Source: Gammaproteobacteria bacterium (GTDB lineage Bacteria; Pseudomonadota; Gammaproteobacteria; DRJJ01). From it: DNA of 5,212 nucleotides. The position numbers were made by a program, and so were the translations under genes. The stretch spans positions 1-5,212 of the forward strand of contig DRJJ01000195.1 of NCBI GenBank assembly GCA_011052255.1, given 5' to 3'. The notes below the pieces were generated by a model that ran no database searches, had not been told where the DNA came from, and saw only the letters and a list, made by a program, of their open reading frames with translations. This document shows, piece by piece, positions 1 to 5,212 of the stretch (positions within the stretch are counted from its first letter, which is position 1; every line of letters begins with the position of its first letter).

Positions 1-20
1 ACAGATTAAATCATGAATAT

Positions 21-50
21 TTCAGCAAAAATAGATGCGCCATCTATACT
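21..50 (+). promoter_or_regulatory. Possible weak promoter for the HExxH gene
   Basis: TATACT at 45-50 matches five of six positions of the sigma-70 -10 consensus. The best -35 at a fair distance is TTCAGC (21-26, 18-bp spacer), which is poor. A second candidate -10, TAAAAT, lies at 55-60. The gene's start codon at 82 would give a leader of about 25 nt. No upstream gene is visible to supply a transcript, but only 81 bases are available to judge. Confidence 0.25.
31..47. repeat. Perfect 7-bp inverted repeat upstream of the HExxH gene
   Basis: ATAGATG at 31-37 and its exact reverse complement CATCTAT at 41-47 are separated by CGC. The repeat overlaps a possible -10 box (TATACT, 45-50) ahead of the gene starting at 82, so it could be an operator. 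Read on the minus strand, the hairpin is followed directly by TTTTT (27-31), so a weak leftward terminator is also possible. The structure is seen; both roles are inference. Confidence 0.45.
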
Positions 51-81
51 AGATTAAAATCCCCTGTTTGTAGGTGGTGTT

Positions 82-495
82 ATGGATGTTCTGCTTTTAT
101 CGCTTATAGCCTGGCTCAACTTGTACACGGAGTATGACACTCGTGTAGAGTTACCAAATATTGTTATTACAGATCAGGCTAATATGTGCCGTCAGTATGG
201 TATTCATGATAAGGGAACTTGCGAGGCAACCAACCTGAGAGGTTTTTATAACAAAAAACTAACCATATATCTTAATGCTGATTTTGATCGGAATGATGCT
301 GTAGACCAGTCCCGGCTTATGCATGAACTGGTGCATTTCATACAATGGCATAATGGGAGCGATAAGGGCGCATGCTGGGGTCAGCTTGAAGTTGAAGCAT
401 ACACGTTACAGGATGAGTGGGGTACGCAGCATGATTTATCGCAAACAACCGATCCCTTTAAACTCATAATGCTCGATGCTGCGTGTGATGTATAA
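82..495 (+). CDS. Small HExxH putative metallopeptidase-like protein, DUF6647-like
   Basis: This is a 137-residue protein of unknown function. Its core is an HExxH zinc-binding motif, HELVH at residues 81-85. Eighteen residues after the second His come E103 and E105 in LEVEAYTLQDEW, which could supply a third, gluzincin-like metal ligand. C98, just before the Glu pair, and C135, near the C-terminus, fit the pattern I recall for the DUF6647 family (HExxHxxQ, Cys, ExEAYxxQ, late Cys). That assignment is from memory. C36 and C47 are extra and could form a disulfide outside the cytoplasm. Residues 3-14 are hydrophobic, but there is no basic n-region or clear signal-peptidase site, so localisation is open. 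The start is fixed by an in-frame TAA at 55-57, no other ATG, and a Shine-Dalgarno-like AGGTGG at 72-77. The gene stands alone and converges on the ychJ-like gene. Proteolytic activity is not shown. Confidence 0.7.
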   Translation: MDVLLLSLIAWLNLYTEYDTRVELPNIVITDQANMCRQYGIHDKGTCEATNLRGFYNKKLTIYLNADFDRNDAVDQSRLMHELVHFIQWHNGSDKGACWGQLEVEAYTLQDEWGTQHDLSQTTDPFKLIMLDAACDV

Positions 496-507
496 AGTTT
501 TTATATT

Positions 508-526
508 ATCTATGCTTCGCATAGAT
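508..526. terminator. Perfect 8-bp hairpin between convergent genes, possible terminator
   Basis: ATCTATGC (508-515) and GCATAGAT (519-526) pair perfectly around a three-base loop, 12 bases after the stop of the HExxH gene. It sits in the 73-bp gap shared with the convergent ychJ-like gene. No T-run follows on either strand, so it is not a canonical rho-independent terminator. It may still mark the 3' ends of both transcripts. On the minus strand the tip reads GCGAAGC, a sequence known to form an unusually stable mini-hairpin in DNA. Confidence 0.4.
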
Positions 527-568
527 GACTGAGGAATGAGGTATAAATCATAATATCGTCAGATGTAA

Positions 569-955
569 CTAGCCGCCACCATCTATATAAAACCACTGAC
601 TGTCCTCATATGAAAAACGACTGTTCTCATGAAGTCTATGAGCACGACCATCTGTTTTACTGACTGCAACAAATTCAACTGTACCACTAGTATCTCTCTG
701 CTGCCCCTTGGTAGTTGATTTAATCTTCAGCCCCTGCCACTTTAAACTTTCTTGCAATTTGAGAGTCTCCGGTCGCGTACTTGCATGCCATGTGGCTAAC
801 AGGTATTTACTGTCGCCGACTACATAAGCCGTGTAACGTGAACGCATTAGTGCTTCGGCAGTGGTGGCAGGGTGTTCACCTGACAGGCAGGGTTCGCAAC
901 ACTGATCGTATGATTTTCCAGAGCCACACGGGCAGGGTGATGATTTTTCTGTCAT
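569..955 (-). CDS. ychJ: YchJ-family protein with one N-terminal SEC-C motif
   Basis: The 128-residue product belongs to the YchJ (UPF0225) family, whose biochemical role is unknown. Near the N-terminus lies a SEC-C zinc-binding motif (CPCGSGKSYDQCC, residues 8-20; Cys 8, 10, 19, 20). The family core follows: LMRSRYTAY at 36-44, an LLATWH segment at 52-57, and the ending RFSYEDSQWFYIDGG at 113-127. E. coli YchJ is about 152 residues and carries a second SEC-C motif after the YIDG segment. Here the protein stops right after it, and the bases downstream on the minus strand do not encode the missing motif in an obvious frame. It therefore looks like a short form rather than a recent frameshift. 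The gene lies 24 bp after the pyrC stop on the same strand, so it is probably co-transcribed with pyrC. The Shine-Dalgarno signal is weak. The family call is firm; the function is not known. Confidence 0.9.
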   Translation of the reverse strand: MTEKSSPCPCGSGKSYDQCCEPCLSGEHPATTAEALMRSRYTAYVVGDSKYLLATWHASTRPETLKLQESLKWQGLKIKSTTKGQQRDTSGTVEFVAVSKTDGRAHRLHENSRFSYEDSQWFYIDGGG

Positions 956-979
956 GAGCTATGAGGGCAAATGCAGATA

Positions 980-2032
980 TCAATCTGTTCCCAGCTTCCA
1001 GTGCAAATGTTCACCCGCATACAAAGGTATCAACGTGCTGATACCCATCGGGTAGTTATCCGGTACCTGCCAGTCCTGGCGGCGTAAGGTGATTTGTTCT
1101 GTATTACGTGGCAGTCGATAGAAATCCGGGCCGTTAAGACTGGCGAAGGCCTCCAGTTTGTCCAGCACGCCAGCCTGCTCAAACGCAGTGGCGTATAATT
1201 CAATCGCCGCATGGGCGGTGTACATGCCGGCGCAGCCGCAGGCTGATTCCTTGTTTTCACGGGCGTGGGGTGCGCTGTCGGTGCCAAGGAAGTAGCGTGG
1301 GTGGCCACTGCGTATTGCATCCAGCAAGGCCAGCCGGTGGGTTTCACGTTTAAGTACCGGCAGGCAGTAATGGTGTGGGCGGATGCCGCCCTTGAACAGG
1401 CTGTTGCGATTCATCAGCAGATGATGGGCGGTAATGGTCGCGGCCAGGCGTTCGCCGGATTGATTGATCAGTTTGACCGCGTGCCCGGTGGTAATGTGTT
1501 CCAGTACGATGCGTAGTTCAGGGATGTCGTCCATTAACGGTTTGAGTACGGTTTCGATAAACACCGCTTCGCGGTCAAATACATCTACGTCCGGGTCAGT
1601 TACCTCACCATGCACCAGTAACGGCATGCCACAGGCAGCCATTGCATGCAGGGCAGGGTATGTTTTTTTCAGATCGGTCACGCCGGCATCGGAGTTGGTA
1701 GTGGCACCGGCCGGGTAGAATTTAACGGCCTTGACCATGCCCGACTCGTGGGCCTGCTCAATATCGGCCGCGCGGGTGTTGTCGGTCAGGTACAGGGTCA
1801 TGAGCGGTTCAAAGGCTGAATCGTCAGGTAACACGGCCATAATTGCTTTGCGGTAGTCGGCAGCCATACGGGCGTTAGTGACCGGTGGATTGAGGTTGGG
1901 CATCACAATCGCGCGTGCGAATTGTTGTGCTGTATGGTCAGCCACCGCTGCCAGTGCCTCACCATCACGCAGGTGCAGGTGCCAGTCGTCCGGTTGTGTC
2001 AAAGTAAGCGTGGTGGGTGCAGAATCAGTCAT
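980..2032 (-). CDS. pyrC: Dihydroorotase, class II (PyrC)
   Basis: This cytoplasmic enzyme interconverts N-carbamoyl-L-aspartate and L-dihydroorotate, the third step of de novo pyrimidine synthesis. All the key residues of the homodimeric E. coli-type enzyme can be seen (numbered from this start). The zinc ligands are H18 and H20 in DWHLHLRDG, the lysine expected to be carboxylated K104 in VKFYPAGATTNS, H141, H179 and the catalytic D252 in GTDSAPH. Substrate contacts are R22, N46 and H256, and the mobile-loop threonines are T111 and T112. The length from here is 350 residues, against 348 in E. coli. I chose the ATG at 2032 because it places the first metal histidine as in E. coli. An in-frame ATG three codons earlier, at 2041, is equally possible, since neither has a good Shine-Dalgarno sequence. 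The gene leads a probable pyrC-ychJ operon and is divergent from pdhA. No damage is seen. Confidence 0.97.
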   Translation of the reverse strand: MTDSAPTTLTLTQPDDWHLHLRDGEALAAVADHTAQQFARAIVMPNLNPPVTNARMAADYRKAIMAVLPDDSAFEPLMTLYLTDNTRAADIEQAHESGMVKAVKFYPAGATTNSDAGVTDLKKTYPALHAMAACGMPLLVHGEVTDPDVDVFDREAVFIETVLKPLMDDIPELRIVLEHITTGHAVKLINQSGERLAATITAHHLLMNRNSLFKGGIRPHHYCLPVLKRETHRLALLDAIRSGHPRYFLGTDSAPHARENKESACGCAGMYTAHAAIELYATAFEQAGVLDKLEAFASLNGPDFYRLPRNTEQITLRRQDWQVPDNYPMGISTLIPLYAGEHLHWKLGTD

Positions 2033-2042
2033 ATAAACCATT

Positions 2043-2073
2043 AATTATGTAAGTAAATAAGCGAAATTATGTA
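2043..2073. repeat. 9-bp direct repeat in the pyrC leader or promoter region
   Basis: AATTATGTA occurs at 2043-2051 and again at 2065-2073, with starts 22 bp apart, close to two helical turns. It lies immediately upstream of pyrC. Such spacing suits a paired protein-binding site, but the tract is AT-rich and chance is possible. No known pyrimidine regulator site is recognised. Confidence 0.35.
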
Positions 2074-2106
2074 TACAGTGCGATTTAGCAAAATATTCAT
2101 GAAAAT

Positions 2107-2112
2107 AGTATA
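2107..2112 (-). promoter_or_regulatory. Candidate -10 box for pyrC
   Basis: On the minus strand 2112-2107 reads TATACT, five of six matches to the -10 consensus, preceded by an AT-rich tract without a good -35 hexamer. Transcription from it would begin near 2100 and give pyrC a leader of roughly 65 nt. In E. coli, pyrC is controlled by nucleotide-sensitive start-site choice and a leader hairpin. I could not recognise that hairpin here. Confidence 0.3.
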
Positions 2113-2171
2113 ACGTAATGAATAAAAAAGAAATATTTTTACTTAACGGGTTTAGCTTTACGGGCTTTTTC

Positions 2172-2200
2172 TTGACCTTGGGGGCTAAAATCGGGATCAT
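2172..2200 (+). promoter_or_regulatory. Candidate sigma-70 promoter for the pdh operon
   Basis: TTGACC (2172-2177, five of six -35 matches) is followed after exactly 17 bp by GATCAT (2195-2200, four of six -10 matches). The predicted start near 2207 leaves a leader of about 64 nt before pdhA. The leader contains the imperfect hairpin arms TCAGTC (2213-2218) and GACTGA (2244-2249), of unclear meaning. No E. coli-type PdhR operator was recognised. This is the best promoter-like match in the 229-bp divergent spacer. Confidence 0.4.
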
Positions 2201-2270
2201 ACGCCGTTTCACTCAGTCGTATACCAAGGTTTACGGCTGACCGGACTGAACACGAACAACAGGGAGCCCT

Positions 2271-3263
2271 ATGGATTCCGATCTCAAAAAGAAATTACTG
2301 CGTGAAATGCTGTTTGCGCGGCGCTTTGAAGAACGTTGCTACGAGGCCTATGTCGAACGCAAGATAGGCGGCTTTTTGCACCTGTATTCAGGTGAAGAGG
2401 CCTGCGCCCACGGCGTTCTTGAGGCCGCACGGCCAGGCCAGGACTACGTAATCACCAGTTATCGTGACCATGTGCATGCGATTAAATGCGGTATGGATCC
2501 GAAGGTGGTGATGGCCGAGCTGTTTGCAAAAGAAACCGGTTGCTGCAAAGGTCTGGGTGGCTCGATGCATATATTTGGTGTCGAGCAACGCTTTATGGGT
2601 GGTTATGCATTGGTAGGCGGGCCGTTCCCGCTGGCTGCCGGGATCGCCAAGGGTATTCAGATGAAGGGCGGTGATGAGATCTGCATATGCTTCCTGGGTG
2701 ATGCAGCCAATAACCAGGGCACCTTCCACGAGTCACTGAATATGGCCAAGCTATGGAACCTGCCGGTGTTATATGTGTGCGAGAACAATCTATATGGTAT
2801 CGGTACGCGCATTGATCGCTCTACCGCTGTAGTGGACCAGTACAAGCGTGTATCGAGCTATAACATTCCATCGGCACAGGCGGATGGTCAGGATGTGGAA
2901 GTGGTTTACGAGGCGGCTCAAAAGGCGGTTGATCATGTCCGTTCTGGCAAGGGCCCCTATTTCCTTGAGCTGATGACTTATCGCTACCGGGGTCACTCGA
3001 TGTCAGATTCCAATGCCTACCGCGAAAAGAAAGAAGAGCGCATGTGGGGCGGGCGTGATCCGATTATCATGCTGCGTGATAGCCTGATCGAGGCCGGTGA
3101 GACCAGCGCAGAAAAATTCAAGGCTATGGATGCCGAGATTCTTGAAGAAATTGAAAATGAGGTGATCAGGTTCGCTGAAGAATCACCTGAGCCATCGATG
3201 GATCTGTTGCACAAGTATGTGATGACCGAGAATGATCCTTATGTAAAAGGAGGGTCTAAGTAA
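2271..3263 (+). CDS. pdhA: Pyruvate dehydrogenase E1 component, alpha subunit
   Basis: This is the ThDP-binding subunit of the alpha2beta2 E1, which decarboxylates pyruvate and, with E1 beta, transfers the acetyl group to E2 lipoyl domains. At 330 residues it matches bacterial PdhA. Visible landmarks are LYSGEEA (38-44), SYRDHVHA (63-70), KGLGGSMHIF (93-102), the ThDP/Mg motif from G143-D144 to the N172-N173 pair in CENN, and YRYRGHSMSD, the active-site loop. The motif normally begins GDG but here reads GDA (A145). Two Cys (91, 92) sit just before the GLGGSMH loop. The start has a good Shine-Dalgarno, AGGGAG at 2261-2266. The last codon overlaps the pdhB start by one base. Acetoin or branched-chain 2-oxoacid dehydrogenase E1 alpha are related alternatives. 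Pyruvate is favoured by overall resemblance to PdhA and by the adjoining cyanobacterial/plastid-like PdhB and two-lipoyl E2. Confidence 0.92.
   Translation: MDSDLKKKLLREMLFARRFEERCYEAYVERKIGGFLHLYSGEEACAHGVLEAARPGQDYVITSYRDHVHAIKCGMDPKVVMAELFAKETGCCKGLGGSMHIFGVEQRFMGGYALVGGPFPLAAGIAKGIQMKGGDEICICFLGDAANNQGTFHESLNMAKLWNLPVLYVCENNLYGIGTRIDRSTAVVDQYKRVSSYNIPSAQADGQDVEVVYEAAQKAVDHVRSGKGPYFLELMTYRYRGHSMSDSNAYREKKEERMWGGRDPIIMLRDSLIEAGETSAEKFKAMDAEILEEIENEVIRFAEESPEPSMDLLHKYVMTENDPYVKGGSK
3248..3254 (+). promoter_or_regulatory. Strong ribosome binding site for pdhB inside the end of pdhA
   Basis: AGGAGGG lies within the last codons of pdhA, 8 bases before the pdhB ATG at 3263. Together with the TAATG stop/start junction this settles the pdhB start. 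It also points to tightly coupled, roughly equal synthesis of the two subunits, as expected for an alpha2beta2 enzyme. Confidence 0.85.
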
Positions 3264-4246
3264 TGGCTGAAATTATGTTCTGGGAAGCGCTACAGCGCGC
3301 CCATGATGAAGAAATGGCACGTGACCCGCTGGTATATTGCATGGGTGAAGACATCGGCGTGGCCGGTGGTACCTACAAGGCAACCAAAGGCCTGTATGAG
3401 AAATACGGTGCGGAACGTGTCATTGATACACCTATTTCTGAAAACGGCTTTACCGGCCTGGGTATCGGTTCGTCTTTTCTGGGTTGTCGTCCGATTATCG
3501 AAATCATGTCGGTCAATTTTGCCTGGCTGGCAATGGATCAGTTATTCAACACTGCCGCCAAGGTACATTATATGTCAGGCGGTCAGTTGATGGCGCCAGT
3601 CGTCGTACGTTCGCCCGGCGGCACAGCACATATGCTGGGTGCGCAGCATTCAGCACGTATGGAAAAGGTATTCATGGGCATTGCCGGTTTGCGTGTCGTG
3701 ACCCCATCCAGTCCACGTCAGGCCTATGGCTTGCTGAAATCCGCCGTGCGTTGTAATGATCCGGTGTTCATTAATGAACACGAGATGATGTACAACATGA
3801 AAGGCGACGTGCCGGATGAAGAATACTTCCTGCCGCTGGAAGGCTCGGAAATCAGCCGGGGCGGCAAGGACGTAACATTGTTTGGCTACAATGTTTCGGT
3901 TTACTGGTGCCAGCAGGCAGCAGAAATCCTGTCGCGCAATCACAACATTGATGCCGAGGTGGTTGATCTGTATTGCCTTAGCCCACTGGATAGAGAAGGC
4001 ATCAAACGTTCGGTGAGCAAGACCCATCGTGCGGTGATCGTTGAAGAGGCAGAACCGGCCGTTGGTGTGGGTGCCGAGGTGATGGCGATTATCAATGAGG
4101 ATTGCTTCTACGAACTGGATGCACCACCCGTACGGGTCTCGGCCGAAAACACGCCGATACCGTATAACCATAAACTGGAACGTGCAGCGATTCCCGATAT
4201 TCATAATGTCGTGGATGCCGTACTGAAAATGTTCGGACGCACCTGA
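3263..4246 (+). CDS. pdhB: Pyruvate dehydrogenase E1 component, beta subunit
   Basis: The 327-residue beta subunit pairs with PdhA to form the E1 active site. The N-terminal pyrimidine-binding half carries the Glu that activates ThDP (E60 in DTPISENGF) and the active-site His (H129 in GAQHSARME). These correspond to E59 and H128 of the human enzyme. A transketolase C-terminal domain spans about 198-320, with KTHRAVIVEEAEP and the closing TPIPYNHKLE segment typical of E1 beta. Segments such as GGTYKATKGLYEKYG and ELDAPPVRVSAENTPIPYN resemble cyanobacterial and plastid PdhB more than acetoin dehydrogenase beta subunits, as I recall those families. A DLYCLSPLD segment replaces the more usual DLRT-type sequence there. 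The gene overlaps pdhA by one base. A GC-rich hairpin (4235-4256) covers its stop codon. No truncation or frameshift is seen. Confidence 0.93.
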   Translation: MAEIMFWEALQRAHDEEMARDPLVYCMGEDIGVAGGTYKATKGLYEKYGAERVIDTPISENGFTGLGIGSSFLGCRPIIEIMSVNFAWLAMDQLFNTAAKVHYMSGGQLMAPVVVRSPGGTAHMLGAQHSARMEKVFMGIAGLRVVTPSSPRQAYGLLKSAVRCNDPVFINEHEMMYNMKGDVPDEEYFLPLEGSEISRGGKDVTLFGYNVSVYWCQQAAEILSRNHNIDAEVVDLYCLSPLDREGIKRSVSKTHRAVIVEEAEPAVGVGAEVMAIINEDCFYELDAPPVRVSAENTPIPYNHKLERAAIPDIHNVVDAVLKMFGRT

Positions 4247-4256
4247 ACGGGCGTCC
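4235..4256 (+). other. Hairpin enclosing the pdhB stop codon
   Basis: GGACGC (4235-4240) pairs with GCGTCC (4251-4256). With A4241 bulged, C4242 and C4243 can also pair with G4250 and G4249, giving eight pairs and a TGAAC loop. The TGA stop (4244-4246) lies in that loop. No T-run follows, so it is unlikely to be a simple terminator. It may affect decay, or expression of the E2 gene relative to E1. The pairing is seen; the function is inference. Confidence 0.4.
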
Positions 4257-4296
4257 TGACAACCAGACCCAATAAAACAAATTTCACCGGGTAGTT

Positions 4297-5212
4297 ATGT
4301 CTGAAACACATGTAATTAAAATGCCGCAGTTGTCCGACACCATGACCGAAGGTGTGGTCGTGAGCTGGGAAAAAGAAATTGGCGACCAGGTCAACCGTGG
4401 CGACATTGTCGCAACCGTAGAAACCGATAAGGCGATTATGGATGTGGAAGTATTCCGTGATGGTTATCTGTCAGGACCGTTGTCTGACGTTGATGCGGTA
4501 GTCGAGGTTGGCGGCGCGATGGCGTATATCGTTGCCAGTGCTGAGCTGGTGCAACAGCAAGGCGATGCGCCGGTACAGACCGATAGTGGAGCCAGTGAAC
4601 AAACAGAAGTGGTTGCGGAGCCAGCTGAATCCAGCACCCCGGCCGATGTTGAGAGTAGCGTGACTGAGGATGCTGATGACGTAGCGGCACCTGAAGGCGC
4701 GTTGTACACCATCAAGATGCCACAGCTTTCCGATACCATGACCGAAGGTCTGCTGGTTGAATGGCAAAACCAGCCGGGTGACAAGATTTCACGCGGTGAT
4801 ATCGTTGCCCAGGTTGAGACCGACAAGGCGATCATGGATCTGGAAGTGTTCCGTGATGGATACCTGTCCGGACCGCTGGTCGAGGTGGACAGTGTAGTAG
4901 AAGTGGGTGGCGCAGTGGGTTATCTGGTTGAGAAGCCTGAGCAGGTAGTAACCGATTCTCGTCGTGTTGAAGCCGTTGAGGCAGCAAGCCCGTCAACTGC
5001 CAGCAGCGATTCGGCCGCGTCTCTGACCACCGCGGCGGCGGCAGCCCCATCACCAGCGACACTGGATTCAGCCGAGCCGGCTGCACGCCCGAATGGTCTG
5101 GCGGTGACCCCGTATGCACGGAAACTGGCCGGCGAAATGCGGGTCAATCTGAATGAAGTGAAAGGCACCGGCCCTCAAGGTGAAGTCGTTGCCGCTGATG
5201 TACAGCGCGTAC
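4297..5212 (+). CDS. pdhC: Dihydrolipoamide acetyltransferase (E2) of pyruvate dehydrogenase, partial, two lipoyl domains
   Basis: This is the E2 core protein of the complex. Its lipoyl domains swing between E1, the E2 acetyltransferase site and E3. The reading frame is open to the right edge, so 305 residues are visible and the C-terminal catalytic domain is missing. In order: lipoyl domain 1 (about 6-80, lipoyl Lys45 in ETDKAIMD); an acidic Ala/Glu/Ser/Thr linker (about 81-135); lipoyl domain 2 (about 138-212, Lys177 in ETDKAIMD); a Ser/Ala/Pro-rich linker with an alanine run at 246-250; and a peripheral subunit-binding domain from about 268 (VTPYARKLAGEM, then GTGPQGEVVAADV). The two lipoyl domains are 55/75 identical. 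The gene begins 50 bp after pdhB, and the Shine-Dalgarno sequence is weak. pdhC is used for E2 of alpha/beta-type complexes; aceF is the equivalent enteric name. A 2-oxoglutarate or branched-chain E2 is less likely, given the E1 genes. Confidence 0.93.
   Translation, partial: MSETHVIKMPQLSDTMTEGVVVSWEKEIGDQVNRGDIVATVETDKAIMDVEVFRDGYLSGPLSDVDAVVEVGGAMAYIVASAELVQQQGDAPVQTDSGASEQTEVVAEPAESSTPADVESSVTEDADDVAAPEGALYTIKMPQLSDTMTEGLLVEWQNQPGDKISRGDIVAQVETDKAIMDLEVFRDGYLSGPLVEVDSVVEVGGAVGYLVEKPEQVVTDSRRVEAVEAASPSTASSDSAASLTTAAAAAPSPATLDSAEPAARPNGLAVTPYARKLAGEMRVNLNEVKGTGPQGEVVAADVQRV
4312..4932 (+). repeat. Tandem duplication of the lipoyl domain coding segment
   Basis: Two units of about 225 bp, 4312-4536 and 4708-4932, are 396 bp apart and encode lipoyl domains sharing 55 of 75 residues by my count. 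Stretches such as ACCATGACCGAAGGT and the codons for EVFRDGYLSGPL are nearly unchanged at DNA level, with differences mostly at third positions. The units are separated by an acidic linker. Confidence 0.85.

Noticed and set aside
1030..1718. Open frames in other frames within pyrC, on both strands
   Set aside because: pyrC is intact with every catalytic residue, and the shadow translations have no family features.
12..2101. CATGAATATTT shared between 12-22 (plus) and 2101-2091 (minus)
   Set aside because: A few 11-base matches are expected by chance in AT-rich DNA of this size, and the flanks diverge at once.
2146..2169. ACGGG(T/C)TTT repeated at 2146 and 2160, and a T-run that resembles a terminator
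   Set aside because: The arms are direct, not inverted, so no stem forms before the T-run. Too short to call anything.
2175..2230. Inverted arms ACCTTGG (2175-2181) and CCAAGGT (2224-2230) across the pdh promoter, considered as a PdhR-like operator
   Set aside because: The arms are 42 bp apart and do not match the PdhR consensus (TTGGT, short gap, ACCAA). Probably chance.
3650..4204. A 184-codon open frame on the minus strand inside pdhB
   Set aside because: It is fully antisense to a well-conserved gene and its translation shows no recognisable domain. It is best explained by codon bias of pdhB.
4436..5168. Several overlapping minus-strand open frames under the E2 gene
   Set aside because: They are low-complexity translations opposite the lipoyl repeats and linkers. 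Their pairing reflects the duplication on the plus strand.

Overview
The window looks like ordinary chromosomal DNA of a proteobacterium, most likely a gammaproteobacterium. This rests on an E. coli-type (class II, homodimeric) dihydroorotase next to a YchJ-family protein, moderate GC in the genes and AT-rich spacers. No species can be named from the sequence. There is no mobile element, tRNA, rRNA or CRISPR array. No previously undescribed system stands out; the most unusual points are small and are listed as findings.

Left part (1-568): a lone plus-strand gene for a small HExxH protein, resembling DUF6647, lies between two short perfect hairpins (31-47 and 508-526). It runs convergently into the next group. 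Middle part (569-2041): a minus-strand pair, pyrC followed 24 bp later by a short ychJ-like gene, is probably one transcript. pyrC supplies the third step of de novo pyrimidine synthesis. The ychJ-like product is an uncharacterised SEC-C zinc-binding protein.

Spacer 2042-2270 (229 bp) is the divergent control region for pyrC (leftward) and the pyruvate dehydrogenase operon (rightward). It holds candidate promoters for both sides and a 9-bp direct repeat near pyrC.

Right part (2271-5212): an operon for a 2-oxoacid dehydrogenase complex, almost certainly pyruvate dehydrogenase. E1 alpha (pdhA) and E1 beta (pdhB) share a TAATG stop/start. After a 50-bp gap follows the E2 dihydrolipoamide acetyltransferase, which carries two very similar lipoyl domains and a subunit-binding domain before being cut by the right edge. 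Its catalytic domain, and probably the E3 gene, would lie further right. The three proteins would together turn pyruvate, CoA and NAD+ into acetyl-CoA: E1 decarboxylates with ThDP and loads acetyl onto the lipoyl lysines, and E2 passes it to CoA. The E1 is the split alpha/beta type, not the single-chain AceE usual in enteric bacteria.
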